Shown: one piece after another, positions 1 to 9,168 of the stretch
How positions within the stretch are numbered: the first letter of the stretch is position 1
Layout of the letters: each line of letters begins with the position of its first letter
Origin: Bacillus paramycoides
GTDB lineage: Bacteria > Bacillota > Bacilli > Bacillales > Bacillaceae_G
DNA: 64,000 nucleotides
Assembly (NCBI RefSeq): GCF_001884235.1
Contig: NZ_MAOI01000112.1
Location: forward strand, 99,052-163,051
Direction: 5' to 3'
The notes under the pieces: model-generated
The model's database searches: none
Seen by the model: the letters and a program-made list of their open reading frames with translations, nothing else
Told to the model about the DNA's origin: nothing
Translations under genes and position numbers: made by a program

Positions 1-327
1 TGTTGCAATTGGGAAAAATAATCCTGAAATAATCGGGAAACAGAACAATGTGTACGAAAATGCTTTTTTCCACCATGTATTTTCATCTTTCGAATGATCG
101 TGCCCACAATGACTATGATCACAACTACAATCTTGTTTCTCTTTTTCCTTTTGATGCTCTTTCTGGAAAACGATAATAATTTGTACAAGCGTTAAGAAAC
201 CTAAAATAATAGCTGCAGTTTTTGATAAATAAGCATACTTCATATTTATATATTTCGTAATGTTACCGGAAATATGAAGCTGCCCAATTAAAATTGTGAA
301 ACCTAGTAATATATATACCCGAAACAT
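1..327 (-). CDS. YcgQ-like (TIGR03943 family) membrane protein, N-terminal part
   Basis: The C-terminus lies beyond the window edge; 109 codons are visible. The protein begins MFRVYILLGFTILIG, has hydrophobic segments near residues 3-15 and 32-53, then a charged linker rich in His and Cys (CSCDHSHCGHDH, about residues 67-78), then another hydrophobic stretch. This arrangement fits the TIGR03943/YcgQ membrane proteins that are encoded next to a YcgR permease. It starts only three bases after the stop codon of the upstream permease, so the two are surely one operon. The His/Cys linker suggests metal contact, but the substrate is unknown. Confidence 0.75.
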   Translation of the reverse strand, partial: MFRVYILLGFTILIGQLHISGNITKYINMKYAYLSKTAAIILGFLTLVQIIIVFQKEHQKEKEKQDCSCDHSHCGHDHSKDENTWWKKAFSYTLFCFPIISGLFFPIAT

Positions 328-330
328 AAC

Positions 331-1227
331 CTACCACCCCATCGCATAAATGAGTAGTGAGCTTGCATAAACAACAAGTGTAACTGTAACTATCACAACA
401 ATTACAAATCTTGTTTTAAATGTCGCAAGCATCATAAACATATTTTTAATATCCACCATCGGTCCATAAACGAGGAACGCGACAAGTGACGCTGTTGAAA
501 ATGTACTTTGGAACGAAGAAGCAATAAATGCATCTGCCTCTGAACAAAGTGATAATATATAAGCAAGTCCCATCATTACAGCTGATGAAGAAAACGGACC
601 TTGCCCAATAGCAAGCAACGTTGAAGTTTGTACAAACGTTTGAACTGCGGCAGCAATTAACGCTCCTAACACTAAATATTTACCCATTGAGAAAAATTCC
701 TCAACAGCATGTGTACATACATCCCACATTTTTTTACGTAATGGACGCTTATGGTTCACTTCTGGGAAGTGGTCATCTCTTAATTGATGCTCTTTAAACA
801 TAAATGATAATATAATTCCAACAATAATTGCTACGACAATCGCTACAATAGAGCGATACCATACCATGTGCATACTACTCCCAAAGGCAACATATGTTGC
901 AAACAATACAACTGGATTAATAATTGGTCCAGTTAGCATAAATGCAATTCCAGCATATGGCGGAACACCTTTTCCAATTAATCTTCTTACAATCGGAACA
1001 ATTCCACATTCACACCCAGGAAACATCATTCCTAAAAAAGTAGCTAATAGAACAGACAGAAATCGATTCTTAGGCATCCACTTTGCCACCATATCTTCTG
1101 TCACAAACATTTGAATGAATCCTGAAATAAATACACCAATTAGCACAAACGGAAGTGCTTCGATTAATATCGAGATAAAGATTGTATTCATTTGCAGGAA
1201 TGCTTTCGGTAATTGAAACAATTCCAT
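331..1227 (-). CDS. YcgR-like permease (DUF318/ArsP_1 family)
   Basis: A 298-residue polytopic membrane protein of the permease family that includes YcgR and ArsP. Visible marks are the GCECG motif at residues 71-75, TGPIINPVV at about 99-107 and LCSEADAF at about 227-234, each in or beside predicted membrane helices. The start is placed at MELFQLPKAF because a GGAGG ribosome site lies nine bases upstream; a longer frame begins ten codons earlier but has no such site. It is followed by the YcgQ-like gene. ArsP members export organoarsenicals; for the YcgR branch the cargo is not established, so I do not assign one. Confidence 0.85.
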   Translation of the reverse strand: MELFQLPKAFLQMNTIFISILIEALPFVLIGVFISGFIQMFVTEDMVAKWMPKNRFLSVLLATFLGMMFPGCECGIVPIVRRLIGKGVPPYAGIAFMLTGPIINPVVLFATYVAFGSSMHMVWYRSIVAIVVAIIVGIILSFMFKEHQLRDDHFPEVNHKRPLRKKMWDVCTHAVEEFFSMGKYLVLGALIAAAVQTFVQTSTLLAIGQGPFSSSAVMMGLAYILSLCSEADAFIASSFQSTFSTASLVAFLVYGPMVDIKNMFMMLATFKTRFVIVVIVTVTLVVYASSLLIYAMGW

Positions 1228-1373
1228 GATGTATGTCCTCCAACTTTTCATTAACAATATGTAATTTTAACCCCATTTTATTATTTGGACAAGACTTATA
1301 CGGAATTCAAAACCTTAATACATATTACATTTTACAAGTTATATTCTATTCCAAAATCGAGATTTTATAGCAA

Positions 1374-1424
1374 AAAAGCTGTTCTAGCGCAGTTTTATAA
1401 CTATGCTAGAGCAGCTTTCTTATG
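1374..1424 (-). terminator. Rho-independent terminator after corA-like gene
   Basis: Near-perfect inverted repeat AAAGCTGTTCTAGC / GCTAGAGCAGCTTT just beyond the stop of the CorA-like gene, followed on the minus strand by a T-rich stretch. Confidence 0.7.
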
Positions 1425-1425
1425 G

Positions 1426-2367
1426 TTAAAAGTAACGTTTCTTCCAAAAAACAAATGCTAAAGCGAAAGATAATGTTACACATATTATTATTACAATTAC
1501 AAAACCTTGAGCCTCACCTTCAAACGGAACCTTTACATTCATTCCAAAGAAACTAGAAACCATTGTTGGTAATGATAAAATAATTGTAATAGAAGTCAAC
1601 AGTTTCATAACACTATTTAAATTGTTAGAAATAACCGAACTAAATGTATTCATCATCCCGCTTAAAATGTGACTATATATTTCTGCCATTTCAATTGCCT
1701 GCTTATTTTCAATTAATACATCTTCTAATAAATCTTGATCATCTTCATACATTTTTAAAAATGTACTGTTACGCATTAATTTTTGAATAACAATTTTGTT
1801 AGCCTTTAATGATGTTGTAAAGTAAACTAAACTTTTTTCAAGGCCTAGCAACGTAAAAATTTCTTTATTTTTCATCGACTGATTTAATTGGTGCTCTAAA
1901 TCGATAGTTTTTCGATTAATTTGCTTTAAGTATCTTAAATAATAAGTAGAAATTGTATATAAGAGCTGAAGTGCGAATCGCGTCTTTTTAAACGTATAAA
2001 ACTCCTTAATACGTTGATTAATAAAGCGTTCAAAAATTGGATTTTCTTCTAAACAAATTGTAACAAAACAATCTGGCATTACAATCATACCTATTGGAAT
2101 CGTGTCATATATCGAATTTCCTTCTTCATCATGTCTAACTGTCGGAATATCCACGATAATTAAAGTATTATTGTCTTCCTTTTCAATACGAGAGCGTTCT
2201 TCATCATCCAAAGGGTCTTTAATGAAATCTAAGTCTACATTTAAAGTTTGTACTAGATACTGAATTTCTTCTTCAGTTGGATGAAGTACATTAATCCAGC
2301 AACCCTTTTGCATTTCCTCAATCTCTTGTAGTTTTCCGTTTCGGTCTGTTAAATAAATATTTAACAT
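1426..2367 (-). CDS. corA: CorA-family divalent cation (Mg2+/Co2+) transporter
   Basis: 313 residues. The long acidic and coiled-coil cytoplasmic domain is followed by two C-terminal membrane helices, and the family signature GMN is at residues 275-277 (SFFGMNVKVPF) at the end of the first helix. The protein ends in a short basic tail (WKKRYF). CorA forms a pentameric channel for magnesium uptake in the cytoplasmic membrane. The start MLNIYLTDRNG is chosen because GGGGTGAT lies just upstream; an in-frame start 14 codons earlier lacks a site. Monocistronic. B. cereus-group genomes carry several CorA paralogues, so this need not be the main one. Confidence 0.9.
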   Translation of the reverse strand: MLNIYLTDRNGKLQEIEEMQKGCWINVLHPTEEEIQYLVQTLNVDLDFIKDPLDDEERSRIEKEDNNTLIIVDIPTVRHDEEGNSIYDTIPIGMIVMPDCFVTICLEENPIFERFINQRIKEFYTFKKTRFALQLLYTISTYYLRYLKQINRKTIDLEHQLNQSMKNKEIFTLLGLEKSLVYFTTSLKANKIVIQKLMRNSTFLKMYEDDQDLLEDVLIENKQAIEMAEIYSHILSGMMNTFSSVISNNLNSVMKLLTSITIILSLPTMVSSFFGMNVKVPFEGEAQGFVIVIIICVTLSFALAFVFWKKRYF

Positions 2368-2517
2368 ACTATCACCCCGATTCTTTTTACATGTAGGAAT
2401 CTGCCTCACTTAAACAACAGTTTTTGAACCGCCATTTTCAGCATATGAAACAAACGATTAAATTTCAATAGAAAAATTATTTTGAAAACGTTTTTTTAAG
2501 AAAAATCTTGTAAACAT

Positions 2518-2547
2518 AGAAAAAGACAGAGTGTTCTCTGCCTTTAA
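2518..2547 (-). terminator. Rho-independent terminator after the flippase gene
   Basis: Minus-strand hairpin AAGGCAGAG / CTCTGTCTT with a four-base loop followed by T residues, directly after the stop codon of the upstream gene. Confidence 0.75.
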
Positions 2548-2553
2548 AAAAGC

Positions 2554-3933
2554 TTATGTTGCCTTTATAACATATTTAGAAAGCATCCACAAGTTAAAAC
2601 CAACTGAAATCGTATAGCCAGCGTATGTTGAAATGATAAAACTTACAAAATCAAAATAAGGTAGCAATACAATATTTAATACTATCTTTACAATAATTCC
2701 GATTACTAATCCTAGCACTGTTTTCTGTTGTTGATTAATTCCTTGTAACATCGCAGCAGTTACCGTAAATAGTGAAAATAGTATACAAGCAGGGGCATAA
2801 TATTGCAAAATGATACTCCCCATCTCCGGATCATTTCCAGCGCCAAATAATAGAGTATATACTGGCTTTGCTAATACCATCATTCCTATTGCTGCCGGTA
2901 CCGTGATCCCCACCACCAATAAATTCGTCCTCGTAAAGTGTTTATACAGTAGCTTCTCATTTCCCGCTGTATAAGCTTTCGTCATCTCTGGTACGAGAGA
3001 CATACTAAAAGCCGTCGCAACAGAAACTGGGATTAGCACAACCATCTGAACAAGGCCAATTATCGCATTAATCTTTTCTGCTTCTCCTTGCATATACCCT
3101 ACTTGTATTAATAGTTTATTGATTGTAAATGTATCAATTGTTTGATACAACGGAATTGCCAAACCGACTACAACAAATGGGATGGAATATGTAAATAACT
3201 CTTTATATAATGAAAAAAAAGATTTCGTTGTCTGGGGAATACTTGCTATCTCCTTTTGTTTCAAGTATTTTCGCCTTTTCATATAATAAGCACTCAAAAT
3301 AATTAATCCACCTACTGCACCCATAAATGCTCCAAAAGTCGAAATACCAACCGCTAACGACACTGATTCTTTTAAAACATATAAAACAACAAAACTTCCT
3401 ATCAAAATCGTTAAAACACGAAAAAACTGTTCGACAACAACACTCAGTGCCGACGGTCCCATCGATTGGAATCCTTGAAAGAATCCCCTCAATAAACTCA
3501 TTACTGGTACAAGTATTAACGCAAAACTTACAATTTGAATATTGTGCGTGACAGCTACCACACTATTCCCCGACTGATCATTTCCATCAATCACAAGTTT
3601 AGCTAAATGTGGTGCTAACATATATAATGCTAAACAAGAAATAACGCCCATAATGACCATAAAAACGATACCACTCTTTAGTACTCTCTTAACAGTATGA
3701 TAATCATTGAGTTGATCATACTTTGAAACCATCTTTGAAACGGCAAGTGGTAATCCCATCGTTGCAATACTCAACATTATTGTATAAGGACGGTATGCAT
3801 ACGTGTATAATACGTAGCCACTCGTACCCACCATTGCTGTAAATGGTATAACATATATAAACCCTAACATTTTAGATATCATCGTTGCCATCGTTAAAAA
3901 TATCGTTCCACGTAAAAACGGTGATCCTTTCAT
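2554..3933 (-). CDS. MOP-superfamily polysaccharide/lipid II flippase-like protein (YtgP/SpoVB type)
   Basis: 459 residues, almost wholly membrane-embedded with about twelve helices. The N-terminal block (FLRGTIFLTMATMISKMLGFIYVIP) and the RGFFQGFQSM and LQGINQQ stretches are typical of YtgP/SpoVB/MurJ-like flippases, which move undecaprenyl-linked precursors across the cytoplasmic membrane. The protein ends at SKYVIKAT, roughly 60-80 residues short of B. subtilis SpoVB or YtgP, so the last two helices appear absent. A terminator follows at once, so this is either a naturally short paralogue or an old C-terminal truncation. An ATG at 3933 is preferred to the GTG one codon upstream; both share the GGGGGAA site. 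Confidence 0.8.
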   Translation of the reverse strand: MKGSPFLRGTIFLTMATMISKMLGFIYVIPFTAMVGTSGYVLYTYAYRPYTIMLSIATMGLPLAVSKMVSKYDQLNDYHTVKRVLKSGIVFMVIMGVISCLALYMLAPHLAKLVIDGNDQSGNSVVAVTHNIQIVSFALILVPVMSLLRGFFQGFQSMGPSALSVVVEQFFRVLTILIGSFVVLYVLKESVSLAVGISTFGAFMGAVGGLIILSAYYMKRRKYLKQKEIASIPQTTKSFFSLYKELFTYSIPFVVVGLAIPLYQTIDTFTINKLLIQVGYMQGEAEKINAIIGLVQMVVLIPVSVATAFSMSLVPEMTKAYTAGNEKLLYKHFTRTNLLVVGITVPAAIGMMVLAKPVYTLLFGAGNDPEMGSIILQYYAPACILFSLFTVTAAMLQGINQQQKTVLGLVIGIIVKIVLNIVLLPYFDFVSFIISTYAGYTISVGFNLWMLSKYVIKAT

Positions 3934-4000
3934 CACATTCCCCCGCTACGCTTTATTATTACACATTATGGACAACTTCTTTTTTTTAGAACTGGAACAA

Positions 4001-4031
4001 ATAAAAAAAGCCAATGAAAAATCATTGACTT
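4001..4031 (-). terminator. Rho-independent terminator after DedA gene
   Basis: Minus-strand stem AAAGTCAATGA / TCATTGGCTTT followed by seven T residues; overlaps the end of the DedA-family gene. Confidence 0.8.
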
Positions 4032-4633
4032 TAACGAGTTGTTTTTCTCTTTTTCAAATACTTTAAACCGAAGTAAAGAGCTATAAATAGGACTGCTCCT
4101 ATAATTATGTAATGTGTATAATCAGATGCATACTCTTTAATATGACGCCAATTTCCACCAAGCTTTTCTCCTAAGTATATAAATAGAATTGACCATGGGA
4201 TAATCGCTACTACTGTATAAAGTGTAAAGAGTTTTAAAGGCATCTTTGCTAATCCTGCCGGAATAGATATTGCATGACGTACAACTGGGATAAAACGTGC
4301 CGAAAATATTACTCCAGCTCCATAACGCTTAAACCAATTTTCTGCTATGTCTAAATGATGTTTATTAATAAGCAGATATTTTCCATATTTCTCAACAACC
4401 GGACGCCCTCCGTAATATCCAAGCCAGTATAAAAAGATTTGTGCTAAAGTACCACCGATTGTTCCCGCGATAACAGCCCCGACAAAACTAATTTTTTCTT
4501 GCGCAACTAAAAACCCTGCATACGAAAGAACAATTTCACTTGGAATTATTTCAATCATTAAACCTAGTGCTACCCCGAAGTATCCTAGACTTGCAAAGAA
4601 TTGTAATAACTGATCTATTATATTCGCTAACAT
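4031..4633 (-). CDS. DedA/VTT-domain membrane protein
   Basis: 200 residues with the VTT (SNARE-associated, PF09335) fold. Marks are E-I-I-P-S-E near residue 28, GGTLAQIFLYWLGYYGGRP around residues 60-78, and the core FSARFIPVVRHAISIPAGLAKM around residues 110-131, which holds the conserved R-x3-P-x3-R. The tail is basic (KYLKKRKTTR). DedA proteins are undecaprenyl-phosphate or phospholipid scramblase-type proteins of the cytoplasmic membrane. A strong AAGGAGATAG ribosome site precedes the ATG. Single gene between its terminator and a gene-free stretch. Confidence 0.88.
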   Translation of the reverse strand: MLANIIDQLLQFFASLGYFGVALGLMIEIIPSEIVLSYAGFLVAQEKISFVGAVIAGTIGGTLAQIFLYWLGYYGGRPVVEKYGKYLLINKHHLDIAENWFKRYGAGVIFSARFIPVVRHAISIPAGLAKMPLKLFTLYTVVAIIPWSILFIYLGEKLGGNWRHIKEYASDYTHYIIIGAVLFIALYFGLKYLKKRKTTR

Positions 4634-4825
4634 ATTCTTTTCTATCTCCTTTTTTCTTCACATACCCTCCATTATCACATAAAGATTGCCATCTGCCAAT
4701 ATAATCATGTGAACCTCTTCATCTGAATCATAGATTTTGAAGAGGAATACGCCTTCTTATTTTTTGTTAAAAGAATATGTACAACCTTTTTTCAATATAA
4801 CCTTGGCATGATACAAAATTAACTT

Positions 4826-4880
4826 TACTATCCCTCTATTTACGGGCTTGTCGACTAATAATCAACGTAAATATAACAAA
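4826..4880. repeat. Possible decayed bcr1-like remnant
   Basis: The stretch containing TATCCCTCTATTTACGGGC and then GACTAATAATCAACG looks like the two ends of a shortened bcr1 copy (compare the copy at 45456-45528), but too much has changed for certainty. Nothing else is visible between the DedA and NUDIX genes. Confidence 0.3.
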
Positions 4881-4896
4881 CGAGACCGATTAATTA

Positions 4897-5514
4897 TTAG
4901 TCCAGTAGCCTTTCTTTATTTCTATCTTTCATATACGCAAACATTTCTTTAATTTGCCATTCTGTATTTCTAGCATTTGATAAATCAGGTATTTCGTTTT
5001 CACTAAAGAAATCTATATCTTCTGTTTCAATGCTTAATTTCTTTTCTCCACCAACAATCTCACAACCTATAAAAATTTTATATACATGTGTAGCTGATAG
5101 AGATGGTTGATGTTTTTCTTTATCGAATATAGCTAGTAGCCTAAAATGATCTACCTCATAGCCTGTCTCTTCTAAAACTTCTTTAGTAGCGACTTCTGTT
5201 GGAGTATAACCAACATCAGCCCATCCACCTGGTAATGCCCAACTCCCATCACTTTTTTCTTTCACAAATAATAATTTGTCATTTTGAAACACTACCGCTC
5301 GTATATCAACTTTAGGAGTTTGATAGCCTGTCTCACTTGCAAATAATTTCTCTACTACTTCCCAATCTGTTTTTGTGTAATGTGACATCATTGAAATTGA
5401 AATGTCTCGTAATTGTTGGAAACGCTCTATATCATACACATCTTTGGAGTACGTTAAACCAGCTTGTGCTATCGACTGTATTTGTTTTACCCAATCAATC
5501 CATTTAACCGTCAT
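4897..5514 (-). CDS. NUDIX hydrolase with Nudix_hydro_N domain (YjhB-like)
   Basis: 205 residues: an N-terminal helical domain (about 1-62, beginning WIDWVKQIQSIAQAGLTYS) as in YjhB-type enzymes, then a NUDIX domain with the box at residues 97-119 (GWADVGYTPTEV...KEVLEETGY). The helix glutamates of the REUXEEXGU part are kept (KEVLEETGY), but the Glu expected six residues after the first Gly is Tyr, as can happen in this subfamily. Substrates are nucleoside diphosphate derivatives; the exact one is unknown. RBS GGAG ten bases before ATG. Monocistronic. Confidence 0.85.
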   Translation of the reverse strand: MTVKWIDWVKQIQSIAQAGLTYSKDVYDIERFQQLRDISISMMSHYTKTDWEVVEKLFASETGYQTPKVDIRAVVFQNDKLLFVKEKSDGSWALPGGWADVGYTPTEVATKEVLEETGYEVDHFRLLAIFDKEKHQPSLSATHVYKIFIGCEIVGGEKKLSIETEDIDFFSENEIPDLSNARNTEWQIKEMFAYMKDRNKERLLD

Positions 5515-5580
5515 CTCTACACAACTCCATTCTCTATCAAATAAATACTATGTTACTTTTTTGGTACATCTTTATTATAC

Positions 5581-5612
5581 AAAAAAAGAGATTGATAATG
5601 TTCCAATCTCCT
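5581..5612 (-). terminator. Rho-independent terminator after cotH
   Basis: Minus-strand stem GGAGATTG / CAATCTCT with a nine-base loop and a run of seven T residues, seven bases beyond the cotH stop codon. Confidence 0.75.
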
Positions 5613-5618
5613 TCAAAA

Positions 5619-6701
<1,083 letters not shown>

Positions 6702-6876
6702 TCATCCCTTCCCAGTTCTCTTCATTCAATGTATGCGCCTTGTCTTGTCCATACATCTGCAATCATCTATTTATATAAAATTACACTCTTGTCCTGTTCA
6801 GAAAGATGCCTAAATTCATATCATGTTAAGGAAAAAGAATACCTTTTCAATTTAATACATGATAAGGAGGATTTCT

Positions 6877-7458
6877 ATGAAACGTGATATTAGAAAAGCT
6901 GTTGAAGAAATCAAAAGTGCAGGGATGAAAGATTTCTTGCATCAAGATCCAAGTACTTTTGAATGCGATGATGATAAATTCTCTCATCATAAATGTACAA
7001 CAGGATGTAAATGTACAACAGGGCGTAAATGTACAACAGGGCGTAAATGTCCAAGAACAAGATGTACTCGCGTGAAACATTGTACTTTCGTTACAAAATG
7101 TACTCATGTAAAAAAATGGACATTTGTTACAAAATGTACTCGTGTACGCGTTCAAAAATGGACATTCGTTACGAAAGTTACACGTAGAAAAGAATGTGTT
7201 TTAGTTACAAAACGTACTCGTGTAAAAAAATGTACTTTTGTTACAAAGTGTGTGCGCTTTGAAAAGAAATTTTTCTGGACAAAACGAAGTTTTTGTAAAA
7301 AAAGTGTATTCTTCCCTCATAGTAATGGTTGCTCTTGCGATGATTCATGTAATCATGACGGAAACAAATGGCATGGTTGCAAAGACGGCAGGCATAAGTT
7401 CCCTTCCTGCAAACATAAGAAATTCGATCACTTCTGGTATAAAAAACGTAATTGGTAG
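6877..7458 (+). CDS. exsB: CotG-like, Thr/Lys/Cys-repeat spore protein, probably ExsB (exosporium attachment)
   Basis: 193 residues. After a short acidic/helical N-terminus (MKRDIRKAVEEIKSAGMKDF) comes a block of short repeats: three KCTTGRK units (about residues 39-56), then several copies of a K-C/W-TFVTKCTRV-like unit (about 64-130), and a His/Cys/Lys-rich tail. Very high Lys, Arg, Thr and Cys content matches ExsB, described in B. anthracis as a heavily phosphorylated (phosphothreonine) protein needed to hold the exosporium on the spore. The start is the ATG after AAGGAGG; an upstream in-frame ATG overlaps that site. Opposite cotH, whose kinase product probably modifies the Thr residues. 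The name rests on pattern, not on alignment. Confidence 0.75.
   Translation: MKRDIRKAVEEIKSAGMKDFLHQDPSTFECDDDKFSHHKCTTGCKCTTGRKCTTGRKCPRTRCTRVKHCTFVTKCTHVKKWTFVTKCTRVRVQKWTFVTKVTRRKECVLVTKRTRVKKCTFVTKCVRFEKKFFWTKRSFCKKSVFFPHSNGCSCDDSCNHDGNKWHGCKDGRHKFPSCKHKKFDHFWYKKRNW
6991..7044 (+). repeat. Three tandem 18-bp repeats inside exsB
   Basis: Three consecutive 18-bp units reading AAATGTACAACAGGGCGT (first copy with two changes), each encoding KCTTGR/C. Such in-frame repeats are prone to copy-number change between strains. Confidence 0.9.
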
Positions 7459-7472
7459 TTTTTTTATGTCAA

Positions 7473-7503
7473 CAAAAAAAAGGCCGCGTTGCGGCCTTTT
7501 TTA
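7473..7503. terminator. Bidirectional rho-independent terminator
   Basis: Perfect stem GGCCGC-GTT-GCGGCC flanked by A and T runs on both sides, between the convergent exsB and phosphatase genes. Confidence 0.9.
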
Positions 7504-7506
7504 CGT

Positions 7507-8118
7507 TCACTGAAAATGACTTACATCTGCAAATTGTTTTACTTTACCACGATCTTCATCAAATTCAATCACACTGAGACTCGCGCTATACATAAATGGA
7601 TCATCCCACACATTTTCAATTTCAATACCCGCGAAATGCCCTACAAGTAATTTCGCTGCCGCAGCATGAGAGACAATCAATATACTCTCACCTTTATGCT
7701 TTTCTAAAAGTATATGTAGCCCTTCTATTACCCTCTTATGAACGGCCGCAAAGTTTTCCCCTGATGTTGACTGAAAAAGATGTGGCTCATTCCAAAATAA
7801 ATGTACTTCTTCTGGATACTGCATTTCCAAGTCATTAATTGTTTGCCCCTCCCATGCCCCCATATTAATTTCATAGAAATGTTCATCTGCAATAATTGGT
7901 ATATTGCGTTCTCCTTTAATCAGTTCAGCAGTATGAAGCGTTCTTTCACTTGGACTACTATAGATGGCATGAAGCGGTAAATCCTTCATATGATCACCTA
8001 ATTGTTTCGCTTGTATCATACCATTCTCAGTTAATGCTGAGTTTTTTCGTCCTTGCATCCGCCCTGCTATATTCCATTCCGTCTCACCGTGTCTTGTTAC
8101 ATATACCGTTGTCTTCAT
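7507..8118 (-). CDS. Histidine phosphatase family protein (phosphoglycerate mutase-like, PhoE/YhfR type)
   Basis: 203 residues. The catalytic RHGET motif is at residues 9-13 with the phosphohistidine at H10, the second-half motif VSHAAAAKLLVG lies near residue 149, and GRMQGRKNSALTENG (19-33) carries the substrate-side Arg. This is the branch of broad-specificity phosphatases (PhoE) and alpha-ribazole phosphatases. No cobalamin genes are nearby, so a general phosphatase is more likely than CobC. It is the last gene of a minus-strand run with the SDR gene 13 bp upstream. Confidence 0.85.
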   Translation of the reverse strand: MKTTVYVTRHGETEWNIAGRMQGRKNSALTENGMIQAKQLGDHMKDLPLHAIYSSPSERTLHTAELIKGERNIPIIADEHFYEINMGAWEGQTINDLEMQYPEEVHLFWNEPHLFQSTSGENFAAVHKRVIEGLHILLEKHKGESILIVSHAAAAKLLVGHFAGIEIENVWDDPFMYSASLSVIEFDEDRGKVKQFADVSHFQ

Positions 8119-8131
8119 TTCCTATTCCCCC

Positions 8132-8677
8132 TTACCATTTTGGCCGCAATTCCCACGGCTTAACTCTCCCTACAACCCATTCCGCGTATTTCCCTTCAAT
8201 TCCTTTTATAACCCCGTCAGCTATCTCTTCATGAGTAAGCCACCTTGCATATGTATCTTCTAAAATAAACCCTAATATAATTCTATAATAACTGCATAAT
8301 GCCCCGCCTATTTTTTGTAACTTCGCACGTGATGCACTACTACCTAATATATGAAATACACTATATTCCTTAGACGACAATTCAATCTCTTCGCAAATTA
8401 TCGGAAGTGCACGTTCAGCAGTCGAATGTATCCATGCAATAACTAGTGTGATTGGGCCATTGTGTTCAATTGACTCTTTAATAGATTTCTTTACATCTTC
8501 TTCGTTATGATAATCTAAAGAAAGACTCGTAATTTTTTCTCGTTCACTACATGCTTGCTTAACATTTTCTAATTTCGCATTATCTCGTCCAATAATAGAA
8601 ACATGAAACCCTTGCTTACAAAGCCACATAGAAACCTTCTTTAACATTCCTGTTCCACCAATTACAAGTGCATGCAA
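8132..8677 (-). CDS. Short-chain dehydrogenase-like NAD(P)-binding protein
   Basis: 181 residues. An N-terminal Rossmann motif is present (ALVIGGTGMLKK, residues 3-14), then VSIIGRDNAKLENV, a typical NADP-preferring end of beta-strand 2 (GR-D). The later SDR part is abbreviated: no clear YxxxK is seen, with LGSSASRAKLQKIGGALCSYYRIILGF in its place, so it may be an atypical or non-catalytic SDR. Good RBS (GGAGGGAAGGA). It sits between fosB and the phosphatase gene, all on the minus strand with gaps of 13-15 bp, suggesting a common transcript. Function unknown. Confidence 0.7.
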   Translation of the reverse strand: MHALVIGGTGMLKKVSMWLCKQGFHVSIIGRDNAKLENVKQACSEREKITSLSLDYHNEEDVKKSIKESIEHNGPITLVIAWIHSTAERALPIICEEIELSSKEYSVFHILGSSASRAKLQKIGGALCSYYRIILGFILEDTYARWLTHEEIADGVIKGIEGKYAEWVVGRVKPWELRPKW

Positions 8678-8692
8678 ATTCCTTCCCTCCCC

Positions 8693-9109
8693 TCAGTAGA
8701 ACATCATATGAGGCTTTGCTTCCCTATAATAATTTAGACGGTCTTGTAACGTCCCTGAATGGAACTCAAATTTATGACCATCTGGATCAAGAAAATATAT
8801 AGATTCGTAATCTCTCACATCACGTTCTCGGCCTTTTAAAATATGAACTTCGTTTTCTTCTAATCGCTTTAACAAACAATTAAAATCTTCCTGTTCAACA
8901 GTAAATGAAATATGTGTATAAGATTGATGAATCTCATTTCTTGGAATATCTACTTCCTCATTAAGCGCTACCCAAACTCCGCATATATTAAAATACGCAA
9001 GTTTTCTCCCTTTAACTAACAATTCTCCTTCTAATACTTTCTCATAAAACATAATAGATTTTTCCAAATTTGAAACTGAAAAACATAGATGATTGATTCC
9101 TTTCAACAC
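8693..9109 (-). CDS. fosB: Metallothiol transferase FosB (fosfomycin resistance)
   Basis: 138 residues, the exact FosB length. The metal ligands H7, H66 and E115 are present, with C9 and the conserved [24 protein letters not shown] and [22 protein letters not shown] blocks. FosB is a Mn2+/Mg2+-dependent thiol transferase of the vicinal-oxygen-chelate fold that opens fosfomycin with bacillithiol in the cytosol. The start codon is GTG eight bases after GGGAGG; longer readings have no ribosome site and would add residues absent from known FosB. It is a chromosomal, intrinsic gene of the group rather than an acquired one: no mobile elements adjoin it. Confidence 0.95.
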   Translation of the reverse strand: MLKGINHLCFSVSNLEKSIMFYEKVLEGELLVKGRKLAYFNICGVWVALNEEVDIPRNEIHQSYTHISFTVEQEDFNCLLKRLEENEVHILKGRERDVRDYESIYFLDPDGHKFEFHSGTLQDRLNYYREAKPHMMFY

Positions 9110-9130
9110 GTAAGGTTCCTCCCTATACAA

Positions 9131-9164
9131 ATAAAAGATAAGCGAAAATTCGCTCATCTTTTAT
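9131..9164 (-). terminator. Rho-independent terminator after oppA-like gene
   Basis: Stem AAAAGATGAGCGAA / (TTTT) / CGCTTATCTTTT between the OppA-like gene and fosB. The flanks are T-rich on both strands. Confidence 0.75.
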
Positions 9165-9168
9165 TATA

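Noticed and set aside
6811-6830. CATATCATG as SigK -10 element for exsB
   Set aside because: Only a partial match and no convincing -35; expected biologically but not supported enough to list as a promoter.
6991-7044. Short direct repeats as a possible CRISPR-like array
   Set aside because: The repeats are contiguous, without spacers, and in frame inside exsB.
8693-9109. fosB as an acquired resistance gene
   Set aside because: No insertion sequences, integrase or composition change nearby; FosB is intrinsic to the cereus group.
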